From positions 310,015,235 through 310,079,234 of the forward strand of contig NC_081405.1 of assembly GCF_030272615.1 (NCBI RefSeq): a stretch of DNA of 64,000 nucleotides, read 5' to 3'. Both the position numbers and the translations under genes were made by a program. Shown piece by piece: positions 22,983-36,140 of the stretch (position 1 is its first letter; each line of letters starts with the position of its first letter). This stretch comes from Cryptomeria japonica (Eukaryota > Streptophyta > Pinopsida > Cupressales > Cupressaceae). The notes under the pieces are model-generated. The model saw only the letters and a program-made list of their open reading frames with translations, was not told the DNA's origin and made no database searches.

Positions 22983-23550
22983 TGTAGAGTCTAAAATTGC
23001 CCCTGTTTTTAAAGCCAACTGTTAAACATAAATATTTATGTCAGAATAAATAATTCACAGCCAAACCATACAATTAGAAACATCCAAATTGAACCCAAAA
23101 TTTACGCAGACCCTGTTTTATTATTTCAGCACATTAGAATTACAAAAAGGCTGGTTATTTAAAGAGTTCACAGCCTTACAAATATTTACACCGAAGAAAC
23201 TCTATTAACACAACTCTAAACTTAGACGGCAGTTCATCAAATACTGTGCATTACAAACTAAATGGATTGCTACGGTGGAACTAGAGTTAGCTGTCCTAAG
23301 AAAGAGGATGCATATCCAATTTTACTTGCATTGAAATGCATGCTAATTTCAAACAAACTTCAACACTAAAAATAGGAGATTATTTCATAACTAACAGTCT
23401 TAAATAAAGAACTGGAGATAGCTTTTTTTTTGTGTGCTGTGGTCTGCGATGGTGAATTACGGTGCATGGATGTTTTATATGGTGGATCCTAAGAATAGCA
23501 ATGCATGAGCTGCATGGAGCTGCATGCACGAACAACATCAGCTATCTTCA
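22983..23550 (-). repeat. Copia 3' LTR
   Basis: 568 bp, TGTAGAGTC to ATCTTCA on the + strand, next to the polypurine tract. The polyprotein stop codon (TGA, 23,538-23,540) lies within it. Confidence 0.94.
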
Positions 23551-26500
23551 TACTCCCCCTTGATGCTGAGAGGGCTCACAATCTTATCTCGTAGTGCTGA
23601 AAACTGAGCTTTTGCAACCGCTTTAGTGAATATATCTGCTAGCTGATCCTGGGTGTTGATGTGCTTCAATTCAACATCCTTCTTCTGCACCAAATCTCGT
23701 ATGAAGTGATATTTCAAATCAAAATGCTTTGTTCTGCTGTGATGAACCGGATTCTTAGCTAACTTGATAGCACTCACATTGTCACAATAAATTACTGTAG
23801 GCTGAATTTGTTTTTCTCCAATTTCTTCCAAAACTTTTCTGAGTCAAAGGGCTTGTGTACCTGTTGAGGTAATTGCAACATACTCTGCTTCTGTAGATGA
23901 GAGGGCAACAATACTTTGCTTTTTCGAGCTCCAAATAATCAAACCAAAACCAAAAGAAAAACAATTTCCAGATGTAGATTTACGGTCATCCATACTACCT
24001 TCCCAATCTGAATCACTAAAGCCTACAAGATTGAACTTTTTAGAAGAGTAGTAATGAATACCAAAACTTGAATTCCCTTTCACATACCTCAATATCCTCT
24101 TGGCTGCCTTCATATGTATTTCAGATGGATTTGTCATATACTTTGAAACAAGTGAAACTGAATAAGCAATATCTGGCCTCGTGTGGGTTAGAAACATCAA
24201 GCTCCCCACAATACTTCTGTAAGCTGTCTCATCAACTAAATCAACACCATCACCTCTACATAACAAAACTCCATGAGCACTTGGAGTGGAGGCAGGGTTA
24301 CAATTAGTCATATTAAATTTCTTCAGCATATCCTGTGCATACTTTGTTTGACAAATGAAAATCTCATCCTTACTTTGATAAACCTCCATTCCTAAAAAAT
24401 ATTTCATTAGACCAAGATCTTTCATCTCAAATTCTTTCATCATAGCAGCTTTGAATTCATCTTTCATCTTAGAACTACTACCCATATACAAAAGATCATC
24501 AACATACAAACTTATGATGAGAATATCAGTACCTTCTTGTTTGTAGTATAGGGTAAGATCACTCTTACTTCTCTGGAAGCCATTCTCCTGAAAGTATCCA
24601 TCAATACTGGCATACCATGCTCTTGGTGCTTGCTTGAGGCCATACAAAGCCTTCTTCAACTTGTAGACATAATTATCTTTTCCTTCCACTTCAAAACCTT
24701 GTGGCTGCTCCACATATACTTCCTCTTCTAAGTACCCATTCAAGAAGGCACTTTTCACGTCCATATGATGTATGCTTCACTTCTTCTAAGCTGCTAATGA
24801 AATCAACATTCGTATGGTCTCTTGTCTTGCTACCGGTGCAAATGTCTCTTCATAGTCAATTCCATATTTCTGTGTGAAGCCTTTAGCAACTAATCTTGCC
24901 TTGTGTCTTTCAACACTCCCATCACTGTTAAATTTGGTCTTGTAGACCCATTTGGTGCCAGTCCTTTTTTTGTCATGTGGAAGTTCTGTTAACTCCCAAG
25001 TGTCATTCCTGTGAATGGAATCCATCTCTTCTTCCATGGCTTTCACCCAAACTTCATTAGTACATGCATCTTCAAAACATGATGGTTCAAAATCAGCCTT
25101 GACTAATAAAGAAAAATTCACTGTCTCACCTATTGGGTTTTCTTCATGTACTTGATTTCCACTCTTTTGGTAGATATCACTCAATCTCCTTACTTTCCTT
25201 GTAGAACTTGGAGAAGAAGCTAGACTTGAACTTGGTACTAAAGAACTTGATGAAGGATTGCTTGGTGGAGTTAAACCATTGGATATAGAAACATTAGTTG
25301 GCTGCTCATGATCAATATCAACAATTATATCATCATTCAAAATAGATTTTGGCTTCTCAACATGGCCTTTTTTATGACCATAAACTCCCCCTTCATCAAA
25401 AATCACATCTCTTGAGACAATAAGCTTGTTAGTGAGGGGATTATACAATCTATAAGCCTTGCTTTTCTCACTATACCGAATAAAAAAACATGACTCACTC
25501 TTTGCATCTAACTTCTGTCTATTCTGATCAGGTACATGCACATAAGCCAAACAACCAAAAACTTTGAAGTGATTAACACTAGGCCTTTTACCATACCAAG
25601 CTTCATAAGGAGTCATCTTTTCTAGTGCACTGGTGGGGCTACAGTTGAGGATGTACACTGTTGTAGCAACTCCATCTCCCCAATAAGAATTACTCAATCC
25701 CTTGGTTTGTAACATGCACCTTGCCATTTCAACCACAGTACAATTCTTCCTTTCAGCTAGTCCATTCTGTTGAGGAGTGTATGCAGTAGTAAGTTGCCTC
25801 TTGATGCCATTAAAATTACAATAACTTTGGAAAGCCTTTGAGCAAAACTCTCCTCCACGATCAGTCCTTAAACATTTGATCTTGCACCCTTTCTCATTTT
25901 CTACAAGGGCTTTAAACCTCTTGAATGTATCCAAGGCTTCATCTTTGGCCTTCAAAAAATATACCCAACAATTTCGTGAGTAATCATCAATAAAAGTGAT
26001 GAAATATGATGACTTACCCAAACTCTTAGTCTGCATAGGACCACATATATTTGAATGAACAAGCTGAAGTGGGTGATGAGCCCTCCATACATTGCCCTTT
26101 GGAAACTTTTCTCTTGCATGCTTTCCTTTAGCACAACCTTCACAAACCTCCTTGTGTTCCTCAACCTTGGGCAAACCAGAAACTAATGCATGTGAGGTTA
26201 GAAACTTCAAACTATGAAAATTTAAATGCCCATACCTGAGATGCCATAACCAACTTGAATCCTCATAAGCCATATTTGCCAAACTGCTGTTATGTTCACC
26301 AAACCTCAAAGGGAACATCCTATTTCTTGTCATAGGAACAACAATTCATATCACCCTATTATCCTTATTCTTATCATAGATAGTACAAGTCTTATTCTCA
26401 AAGACTACTTTATAATTTTTCTCACATAGCTGCCCAACACTTAACAAATTGTGCTTCAATTGTGGAGTATAATAAATATCATGAATATTCTTTATACCTT

Positions 26501-27596
26501 CTTTTGTTTGGACCTCCATAGCTCCTTTGGCAGCAACCTCCAACAATTTATCATCACCAAGCTGGATCTTGGATTTGAAACTTCCATCCTTTGTTGAAAA
26601 CAATTTCTCATTCCCTGTCATATGGTTAGAGCATCCAGAATCTAGGTACCAAACATCTTTACTAGTATTTTCACCCTTGGCATAAGATAAAAATAAGTGA
26701 TCAGGAGGATTCTCACTACTTTCTTGAGCATAGTTAGCACTTTTACCTTCTTTCAATCTGCATTCTCTCTCAAAGTGGCCATACCTCTTACAATGGTAAC
26801 ATTGAACATTTCTCTTATTAAATTTGCCTCTACCTCTTCCTCTTGAGCCACCTCTGCCTCTACCTCTTGAAATATTTTGGCTTTGTCCTTTACCTTGGCC
26901 TTGATTGATTTTGGCACTACTGCTACTTGCATCTTCATTTTTTGTGATTAGCAATTTTGAGGAAAACACTTTCTCTACACCTTCAAAAGAATTTTTCAAT
27001 CTTTCTTCATGAGACATCAGGGATCCAACCAGTTGATCAAATTGTAGTTTTGTCAAATCTTTGCTTTCTTCTATGATTATTGCTACATGATTCCATCTGG
27101 GTGTCAAAGATCTCAACACCTTTTTTATCAAAACTTCATTGCTTACAATTTCCCCAAGTGTAGCCATTTTATTGACCACATCTTTGACTTTGACACAATA
27201 ATCACTTATACTTTCAACTTCTTGTATCTTCAAATTCTTGAACTCTCGCTTCAATGTCTGAAGCTTGACCACTTTAACTTGATCACTACCCTGGTAAGCT
27301 TCTTGTAGAGTCTTCTAGGCATCTTTGGCAGTTGTTGCTCCTGATATTCTTGGAAATAAGCTCTTATCAAGAGCTATCTAAATGTGAAACAAAGCTTGAG
27401 TATTCTTTTTCCTTGTTTCCTTTCTTGTTGTTCTTTCATTGGCTGTAAGGGCATTCCAATCAATTGGCTCTTCATAACCTGATTCAATAATCTCCCACAA
27501 ATCTTTTCCAATCAAAAAGGTCAGCATCTTAATGCACCAATAATCATAATCATTCCCATCAAATTCTGGAATGGGCATATTGTTAGAATTCGACAT
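23538..27596 (-). pseudogene. Copia gag-pol polyprotein with six premature stops
   Basis: One frame of 1,353 codons, no frameshift. In order: gag start MSNSNNMPIPEFDG; zinc knuckle CYHCKRYGHFERECR (CX2CX4HX4C); protease WYLDSGCSNHM (DSG); GAG-pre-integrase HH-CC finger (HLRYGHLN, CEGCAKGKH); and integrase with FIDDYSR, LRTDRGGEF and PQQNGLAERKN. Next come the RT ([32 protein letters not shown]) and RNase H ([29 protein letters not shown]). Premature stops: 27,378 (TAG), 27,315 (TAG), 26,346 (TGA), 24,786 (TAG), 24,777 (TGA), 23,844 (TGA). Each can arise by one C-to-T or G-to-A change, for example Trp before LRKVLEE. Integrase D, D, E and the RT YVDD are intact. The true stop is inside the 3' LTR. 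Confidence 0.94.
23551..23561 (-). other. Copia polypurine tract
   Basis: AAGGGGGAGTA on the minus strand, directly before the TG of the 3' LTR. It is also translated, as KGEY of the polyprotein C-terminus. Confidence 0.9.
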
Positions 27597-27651
27597 GATT
27601 AACTTTGGCGAAATTCCAACAATAAAACTTTAACCCAAAACAATTTTACCT

Positions 27652-27663
27652 TCTCTGATACCA
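27652..27663 (-). other. Copia primer binding site
   Basis: TGGTATCAGAGA on the minus strand, two bases after the 5' LTR. This is the classic copia PBS complementary to initiator methionine tRNA. Confidence 0.92.
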
Positions 27664-27665
27664 TT

Positions 27666-28233
27666 TGTAGAGTCTAAAATTGCCCCTGTTCTTAAAACCA
27701 ACTGTTAAATATAAATATTTATGTCAGAATAAACAATTCACAGCCAAACCATACAATTAGAAACATCCAAATTGAACCCAGAATTTACACAGACCCTGTT
27801 TTATTATTTCAGCACATTAGAATTACAAAAAGGCTGGTTATTTAAAGAGTTCACAGCCTTACAAATACTTACACCGAAGAAACTCTATTAACACAACTCT
27901 AAACTTAGACGGCAGTTCATCAAATACTGTGCATTACAAACTAAATGGATTGCTATGGTGGAACTAGAGTTAGCTGTCCTAAGAAAGAGGATGCATATCC
28001 AATTTTACTTGCATTGAAATGCATGCTAATTTCAAACAAACTTCAACACTAAAAATAGGAGATTATTTCATAACTAACAGTCTTAAATAAAGAACTGGAG
28101 ATAGCTTTTTTTTTGTGTGCTGTGGTCTGCGATGGTGAATTATGGTGCAAGGATGTTTTATATGGTGGATCCTAAGAATAGGAATGCATGAGCTGCATGG
28201 AGCTGCATGCACGAACAGCATCAGCTATGTTCA
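27666..28233 (-). repeat. Copia 5' LTR
   Basis: 568 bp, TGTAGAGTC to ATGTTCA on the + strand, next to the PBS; 13 differences from the 3' LTR. Confidence 0.94.
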
Positions 28234-28238
28234 GGGAG
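28234..28238 (+). repeat. Target site duplication GGGAG (right)
   Basis: Second copy of the 5-bp duplication made on copia integration, directly followed by sulfotransferase codons. Confidence 0.93.
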
Positions 28239-29116
28239 GACGATGTGTTTGTGTGTTCTGGATTCAAGACGGGAACCACCTGGTTGAAATCAATCGTTGC
28301 CAGCATTATGAGTGAAAGCAAGGGCCACGTTCTGAAGGGAAAGAGCATCCATGACTTGATTCCCCGGTTAGATAGATTCTACAACTCACAAGCAATGCCT
28401 AATGCCTCTACTCCGATTGAAGAAATGCCCTCGCCAAGGTTGCTTGGCACCCACCTTCCCACCTTCCCTACTCTGCTCTTCCACCTCAAATCACGGCTTT
28501 GGGCTACCGAATGATTTATACCGCTCGAAATCCCAAGGACACATTCGTTTCCCACTGGAAGTTCTTGCCTGCAATACAAGGTGTCTTTACTGGTGAAACT
28601 ACATCTCCAGTTTCCAAGGAGGTATTCTTTGATTCATTCTGTAATGGTGTCTCTCTCTATGGTCCTTTTGTTAATCATGTCTTGAGCTTTTGGAATGCCA
28701 GTAGGAATCGAAGTAACATCTTGTTTTTGACATACGAAGATTGAAGGCAGATTCTTTGTCCCACATCAAAAGGATTTCTGATTTCCTGGGGCAATCTTCT
28801 TTGACAGAGGAAGACATTAGTTGCATAGACAGTCAATGCAGCTTTCAATCTCTTTCCACTCTAGATGTTAACATTAATGGCAAAGTGGATTTAAAAAATG
28901 CCCACTTAAGCAATCGACATTTTTTTCGCAAAGGTGAAGTGGGTGATTGGAAGAATCATTTCACCCTAGAAATGAACAGCCGTATGGATTTAGTAGTGGA
29001 AAGTAAGTTTCAAGAAGCCGGCTTGTTCCTCAAGTATGAAGTCTGAGATGCAGAAACCGTCTCGTCAAACTATCTGTACTCTCTCTTTGAAGTGTCCATG
29101 TTTTCGGCAAAATGCA

Positions 29117-29122
29117 AATAAA
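29117..29122 (+). promoter_or_regulatory. Candidate polyadenylation signal of the sulfotransferase pseudogene
   Basis: AATAAA 71 nt after the stop codon at 29,044-29,046, a normal plant spacing. Confidence 0.4.
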
Positions 29123-32100
29123 GTGTAAACAAAAATGTAACATTTTGTCTTTTAAACTTGGAAGAGCTTGATCTTTTATTATAGCAAAGAATGCCAAATA
29201 TAACTCTATAAGCTTTCCCCTATGACTATAAAAAAAATATTTGATAGGAGAGTTACAAATAAAATTCAAGAAACGGCCTGCTCCACGGCCGTTAGAAGTG
29301 TGTGATTTGAACATATAATTATTGTTATATAATTTCCTTCTGCCATGTATATTGGTATGGCAAATTTTTAAATTTAGTTTTAGCAAATGAAAGTTCAAAT
29401 TCGTTATAATTTGTTGCAGTGATAATTGTATAAGATTTGTTAAGATTTTTGGAAGTAAAATTAGGGAAAGAGTATGAGTAGTGGATATAGTTTCAATAGT
29501 GGATAGGTTTTTGTCATCCCAACCTCCCAATTACTAATTTTAAAGGAGTAGAAAAATGATAAGGAAAAGGTCATTAATAAAGTTCACATGGACCAATAGC
29601 TGATCATTTTAAGATTTTTGGATCTTAAAATACCATTTTTGATCCATAATTGGCCCATTTGTGCATGACTGCTTGGACATTTGTGCACAAGTACTTGCAA
29701 ATTAAGTTGATGGTTAGTGGAACATTTGTAAGTATGGATCAGGGGACACTTTGAAATGTGTACTTTGTTATCATTGTGTGCGTGATTGATCCCACAACAT
29801 GCATCTTTACTACCCAGAAGCCAAAACCTTAGTTATAAGTAGTTAAGTCGCATACGAAGACAACAAAAAAAATCATTGAAATCCGATGTTTGGTTTAAGA
29901 GTTCTAGATGTGTGAAGTTATCTATATCCACTACTGGTGCTCTTCCCCTATCTAATGATGTGATTTTTTACATATCAATGTACTTGTTTGTCAATATTTC
30001 TAACTAACTTCAAGAATTATTAATAAACATCAATAAAATAACATAATGAATACAAAAGATTTATCATAAATTTTTAGTTTGTAAATGTGTTTAAACTAGT
30101 CTTTTCACACGAGCTAGGTGAATATTACAATAGTCAACATTCAAATAAACTTTCTTAATGAAAATATACAATATTAGAATATATTTAATAGCCATCATTT
30201 ATCTCATTCTTGTTACCAAAACTACCAGTTTTGTATCTCACTATCAAATCATAATCGTAATAAATTTGATATTATTTTATTATTTAAAATAGATATTACG
30301 ACCTATACACAAGTTCATTCTATGTATTAATTGTTTGCATCTAAGTCCAACATCTTAAAAAATTGTAGCACATAGATTACCAATGGCTTCATCTTCTCCT
30401 ATTCATATAGCTTTACTATTGTGTACTTATCAACATTTACTAGAATTGTTAGACTAATAACAAATTTTCAACAACTATATAAATAGTCATTAGTGAATGC
30501 TATATGCTTCGCATCAATTTCTTGATACAAAACGCAATGTAAAAGTCAACTAAAGATTAAAAAACTGAGTCATGTAGCAACAAATACATGAAAAGAGCTT
30601 AAATAATATACAAATTTAAATGGAGCTAGCGATCAATTATTGAAAATATACTATTCTATTATAAAAATATAAGTTTCAATAAAAGAAGTGAAAATACAAT
30701 ATAATAAAAAATGACTATTTAGCATATGGTTGCTCTTTACTAAATATGAAACAATGTGTTGCAACGTCCCATAGGTTTATACATAAATATATGATTCATT
30801 TCATTTCATTCTATGTATGCATAAACTAAGAGGTTCTTATCATATGTTTTTGATTAGATTAGCAGGGTGACTGTCCTGATCGAAAAAAGAGATATAGTGT
30901 TACAACATTAACTATACACCAACTGTAAAACAACTAGTAGTAGGATACTTGTTTAAATAAAAAATGATCAAATTTTTTTATGCCCCTGAAACTATTTCTA
31001 CTAATACTAGTATCATTCCTATTACTAATAACAGAAGTATCATAGTAATTGTTTCCATAAACCATACTACTAATATTGTTACTAGCCTTATCCCTATCAA
31101 CCTTTAACAAACCAGTCTTAGCATAATTAATTAGCATTAAGTCTTTCAAAGTGGGTACACAGGCCCCAAAAATACCACCAGTTGCAAAACATAACAAAAA
31201 CAAGAAAGGAAAAACAGAGGAAGCCAAAAGACCATTACTCCTCCTTGATCAAGTTCAAGTCTTGCTCGAGTTTGTGTAAATTCTACATCCAAGTTCTTAT
31301 CATATGTTAAGTGAACTTTTAGTATCCAATAATATTGATCCTAAAATCTTAAAAAGAACAATCAGTGAGCATTTCAATAGATAGAATTTGTTGCATTCCT
31401 TAATCAACCATAAATAGGTGAATAAGAGTGAAAGATTGGTATTATGTAGCACTCTTGACTTTATTTTTATTATTTATTGTCTTATAAATTTCACATAACT
31501 CATTATATCACTTACCATGTGAATGAAATGTTGATAAAAATAATTGAACATCATTTAGAGTTCTAGAATATTAAGGACTATGTAAAACCAACAGTCTATA
31601 AAAATTATACAACAATATTGTGATATTCAATTTTTCCTATGAAAATATAATATATATAGTCCTTATTATTCTACAACTTCCAGTGATTGTCTATTATTTT
31701 AATCAACATGCAAAGAGGTTAAATGAATGTTTATTACGTCTTTTGATTTATCAAAATGTTGGGCTTGTAGATAAGAAACACATAAAATTGATGTTGTTAG
31801 ATGGTTCAAATAACCAGAAGACAACTGAGAGGGGCGGTGAATACGTTGTCACCAGATTACCGAAACCTTCAGCAATTAAAACTTTAATATCAGAACACAT
31901 AAGAACAATAATGGAATGTATAAACCAATTACTAAAATAGCAGATATACCAATTGAGCACAAGCAACAAATAGAGAATAAATACCATCCACATGATGCCA
32001 AGATTTGTATGTGGAAAATCCGATAAAGGGAAAAACCACAGTGGGAAGGCTATCTACAGTTAGATAATAATTCTACAGTAAGTATGTGATTACAAATTGA

Positions 32101-32375
32101 GGGTCCTGCACTTGTACGAAGGCAAACAACCTAGAGTACACTGCTCATTACAAAAGGAGTCTCACTGACTACATAAGAATCTAGACTACAATCCGGAAAG
32201 AAGAATGAACTACAATGATAGCATCTCCTATCCCTGAATACAATCCAGTTAAGCTTAATACCAGAGGACTTTATTCTCTTGCATAAACCCAACATGATCA
32301 CGAATGACTATTACATTATTCGCTCACATACCACATTCCTCTATGATCTACAATGAAATCTTACATCATATATAT
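29123..32375. other. No gene; possible LTR fragment at its end
   Basis: AT-rich, no coding frame. From about 31,800 it contains CAACTGAGAGGGGCGGTGAA and, near 32,010, AAAATCCGATAAAGGGAAAA. Both are phrases typical of plant copia LTRs, so 31.79-32.37 kb may be an LTR fragment into which Gypsy-1 inserted. This is remembered pattern only. Confidence 0.3.
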
Positions 32376-35300
32376 TGTTGGTTAATAGATTTGCCTTTTA
32401 CACATTCTGATTCTTTGACTTTTGCATGCCCATAACAAAAGATAAAAATATGCCAACAGTTTGATAACTTCTTAAATAGTTAACCTCTATATACGAGTAC
32501 AACTCCCCGAGAATAATTTTCAATCAACTTAAATTATGACAATTCTCATGCACATATTTTACCAGAAAGTATTAAAGGCATTTAAGCATTCATATGTCAA
32601 CACAAAATGAATACTGCAATATTTTTAAGTACAAATTTCTTTTTAAAGTTCACAGACTTTCATTCTTCTAATTGGCAAGACAGACAATTTCAAAAGTTTT
32701 CTTTTCACACATTCATACTACATCATAAATATTGCAAATTCTGTAATTGAATAAAATCCTCGCAGAGATTCACATTACAACTCATAAATACACAGATTTA
32801 TAAAAAATAGATAATGTTGCAACTTTATCCATAGACATAATTGCCTTTCTTTTTCAAAGTACATAATATTGCTAAAAAGAAGATAAAGCTTTATGTTCTA
32901 TCTTAACCCAAAAATTCTTGGACCTTTGACAAGGCTTTTAATCAAGTATATATAGCCGCCAGGCTATGATAGTTTGTTACATTTGAAGCAGAGTAAAAAG
33001 ATTAATTCTTCATGAGAGTTAAAGAAGTCTATCTTAAAAACTAAAAAACAACAACTAAACAGGAAAAGCGGCATAAGCCGCGAGCAACAGTGATGCAATC
33101 AAGCTCCTGCAGATGACATGGCCGCCACTTATTTCTCGTACGATGAAGGGGTGCTCTAAATATTTTGCCACTCCAAGTGAGCTGAGGAGAAGTTGTGAAT
33201 AAGTTGATAATGTGGAAGACCGATATGTAGAATTCGTTTCTTCCACACTTCTTTATTTTTGCTTACATGCACAACTTTACCCTTATGCGTCTCAAGATGA
33301 TCGAAGCAAACCACTAACTTCAATTCAATTCTTGCAATCTTGGAGAAATCCTCTATTTTCAAGGACTTTGTTGCTTGGATTTGTTGCACTCGATCTTTGA
33401 AAGATTGGATCATATCAGATGAGTCCTCAAGCATTTGCTTATCCTCTTTTAGGAGTTGAAGATCTATGCATTTCATGTCTTTCTGCATAGTATTAGTTAG
33501 TTCTTTTAACTCCTTTAGAACCTTAATGGACTCCTCATGTCCTTGCTAAATAATTTAATTTCTCCACTCAATATTCTCTCTGCACATGAAAAGTACATTG
33601 TCATCAAAACCATGAACCGACTTTTCTACTAAGAAATTCATTACTCCATACCTCTATGTATCCCTCATTTGCTTCCAGCCACCCACTTGCTTTTCTCTTT
33701 TTCCTAAGCAACTATTTCCGTTTCCATCTCCTTACTTATAGACTCTGTATTTTTAAACACCTTGACCAGATCGAAATATAGCTAGCTCCTTGTTGGGCAA
33801 TTGATTCCAGCCATTCACTGAAGACGTCTGCAACCATTCAGCTTCTTTGAACCTGATCAATTAGTCTCTGGTTCATTGGGGATCTTGGGTCAAATGACAA
33901 GGGAACTTGAGAAAGCAGTTGAGGGTTAGGATTCTATATAGCATTGATATATTGGGCCATTTGCATTATGATTTGCTTCATTTCATTTGTATCCTTCTCG
34001 TCTTTCCAAGTTCTGGTGAGAATTATTTTAGTGGAAGTCTCCAAATGCTTAGCATTCATAGCTTGAGATGTCACCCCTAAGTCAATATTTTCAATGACAA
34101 AGTCCTTCTCAGTGATATTATTTGCATCTTTGTCTATTGGAGGTTTGGCCACCTCTACAATCCAATGTCCTATTTGGTCAACCACATCAATCATTGTGTC
34201 AGTCTTAAGCCTTTTGGACTTTGATGTTCTTCCAAGAAATTTACTTACCATGTCCTCCATTAGGATTGAGATGGGGATTACATTCCTTTTCTTGGTAAGA
34301 GAATCACTTAACCATTTGGGAACAGTAGATTTCTCCCTGGGTGGTGGTGATTGCTAGTTAATAGTGCCAACGGCCATGGTATTCACAGAATCCTCAGGCT
34401 CTTGGATATCTTTTCCTTTATTAGCAACACCTATAATGAGTTTGTCCTACATTTGAGATCCATTGCTCCTTCAGTTTCTTCCTCTGAATCCAAGTCTACT
34501 ACCAGTGAACTTGCAAGAATTTTCTGACTTCTTTTCTTAGTATGAGATCTGGTGACACGAGCAAAGGCAGAACCTAGAGAAGATTCTCCTAAATTTGCAA
34601 TTTTGATTTTTTTTGTCCTTTGTTTCTCATTACCTGCAATATCAATAACAATGTCAGAAGGAGAAAGAGATGCTTGAGATGTTGCACGAGTTCAACCAAT
34701 TTTTCTACTCTTAGGTGCAGATATGGGTTGTTGTCCAAAACGATGATCTTTGAGCCATCTTTCTGTTCATTTGATCACATTGAAGGTTCTGGCCTGAATG
34801 TTATAATCCCATTTACTATCCCAATCAACCTCTGGAATAGGTTACCCTTGTATCCTCTCATCAAACTTAGGATCAACAACTTCCTCGCCTTCATCTTCTT
34901 GCACATCAGAAACATTCATGGACAAACCCATTGTCACAATTTGTTGAACCATGAACCTTGACCACAATCTTCTTCTAATTTCAAATTCATCACCACAGTT
35001 CTCCTAGTAATCTTCCAGCTGATGTTCATGACAAAAACCATCATCAACATTTAAGTTCTCTATAGAAAACCTTCGACTGTCAAATTTATATCTAGCAACA
35101 TATAATTGCATATTGAACTTCTTGAATTCAAGTTCAAGGTTCAAGGTTCAAGGCATTTGAAATTGATCTACAACTATAGTATCCAAGCTATACTGGGAAG
35201 ACTACCCCAGACTTTCGTCCACTTCTCTTATCAATATAAGCTAGCTATCGACTGACTTCAATTAAAACATAGCTATCCAAAGCATACCAGGGTAACCTGA

Positions 35301-36140
35301 AAGGTTCACCCTAAAAGCTGCCAACTCTAATATATGTAAATTGAGAAAATTGTATAAAGAAACTACCATAAATACAAATAAATTCTATTTCTTCTGTCAA
35401 TAATCTCCGACTTGTATTACCCTGCAACACATGCACTAATCTTCCAGCAAAAATATCATTCCATCTTATGAAGTTTTTTGCATATCTCTGCTCCTACAGG
35501 TGAGGATAGTATTCATATACCCTTATTCCATCAATCCAGGGTTCATGATGTAAGCCATTCCAATCTCAGGTTCAAGCAAGCATATAAAACAAATTTGATG
35601 ACATATAGAAACTACTCATTCCCACAAATTTGTTTAAACTCTCATGCAATCTCTCTACAACAATTTGTCCTCAATCCAGGTAGGCACTTCCGTTCAATAT
35701 GAATTGGATGTAAAAATACATCTAGTCTTCCCAGTAAAAGGCATTGGCATTTCCTTTCAATATATTCAATAGAACAATAATATCCCATACCTCTATTATT
35801 AAGTTCTCTCTGGTGAGTGGCCTTGGTAATCTAGAACCTCCCTTTTGAATTTTTAATAACCAATTCCTGGAAATAACACTTTTATAAGTGCTCTTCTTCT
35901 TAGAAAAGGAGTATGAAGTGTTAATGGTCTAGTCTTCATATGGATCCTTATGAGGAATGCCCATAGTTTCCATTACGGTCTTCCTATCTATCTTGAACAA
36001 CACTTCACTATTAATGTCCCTGATACACCTCTGCATCGCATCATATCAATTCATACATTCCAAAACTAGCTCTGGACATGGTGCAGCGACGGGAAATGCA
36101 GCAACCTCAACCAAACCACTCCTCACAATTTTCTCCATCA
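32376..36140 (-). repeat. Gypsy-1 left terminal block (3' LTR side)
   Basis: 3,765 bp homologous along its whole length to the right block. Read on the minus strand it contains most of the accessory ORF, then TATATATA (32,947-32,954), then ~570 bp to the CCAACA end. It lies 1.1 kb from the pol end. Confidence 0.75.
32947..32954 (-). promoter_or_regulatory. TATA box of Gypsy-1 left LTR
   Basis: Minus strand GGCTATATATACTTG, about 100 bp after the accessory ORF stop and ~570 bp before the LTR end. The same site is at 43,670-43,677 in the right block. Confidence 0.55.

Larger units (their letters stand above)
22983..28233 (-). mobile_element. Ty1/copia LTR retrotransposon, 5,251 bp, complete ends
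   Basis: All structural parts are present on the minus strand: 5' LTR (27,666-28,233), PBS, gag-pol in copia order (gag, protease, integrase, RT, RNase H), polypurine tract, 3' LTR (22,983-23,550) and 5-bp target duplication. The two LTRs are each 568 bp and differ at 13 sites by my count (10 transitions, 3 transversions; 97.7% identity), so the insertion is fairly recent compared with the gypsy elements. It is inserted antisense in a sulfotransferase. The copy cannot make a full polyprotein because of six in-frame stops. Confidence 0.95.
22842..29046 (+). pseudogene. Cytosolic sulfotransferase (SOT/SULT) pseudogene split by a copia element
   Basis: Plant cytosolic sulfotransferases move sulfate from PAPS to small hydroxylated metabolites. 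The 5' part, from ATG 22,842 to 22,982, is 47 codons and contains HDGFFYESVNLEGIMKMYSQ. Coding resumes at 28,239 in the same frame with DDVFVCSGFKTGTTWLKS, the PAPS 5'-phosphosulfate loop (family PKSGTTWLK). GYRMIYTARNPKDTFVSHW follows, the 3'-phosphate-binding region, and then RKGEVGDWKNHFT, the C-terminal PAPS motif. The ancestral gene was intronless, ~315 codons, normal for the family. Damage: the retrotransposon, and two 1-nt deletions, near 28,490-28,505 (stop at 28,512) and near 28,740 (stop at 28,742). The ORF extends upstream of 22,842 but that part is unlike the family. The substrate cannot be inferred. Confidence 0.88.

Noticed and set aside
30934-31227. Minus-strand 97-residue frame with a signal-peptide-like start
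   Set aside because: The first codon is TTG, the open frame extends upstream without an ATG, and there is no similarity or conservation to support a secreted protein.
33055-33488. Separate small host gene
   Set aside because: It is the C-terminal end of the repeated accessory ORF, present again at 43.8-44.1 kb.
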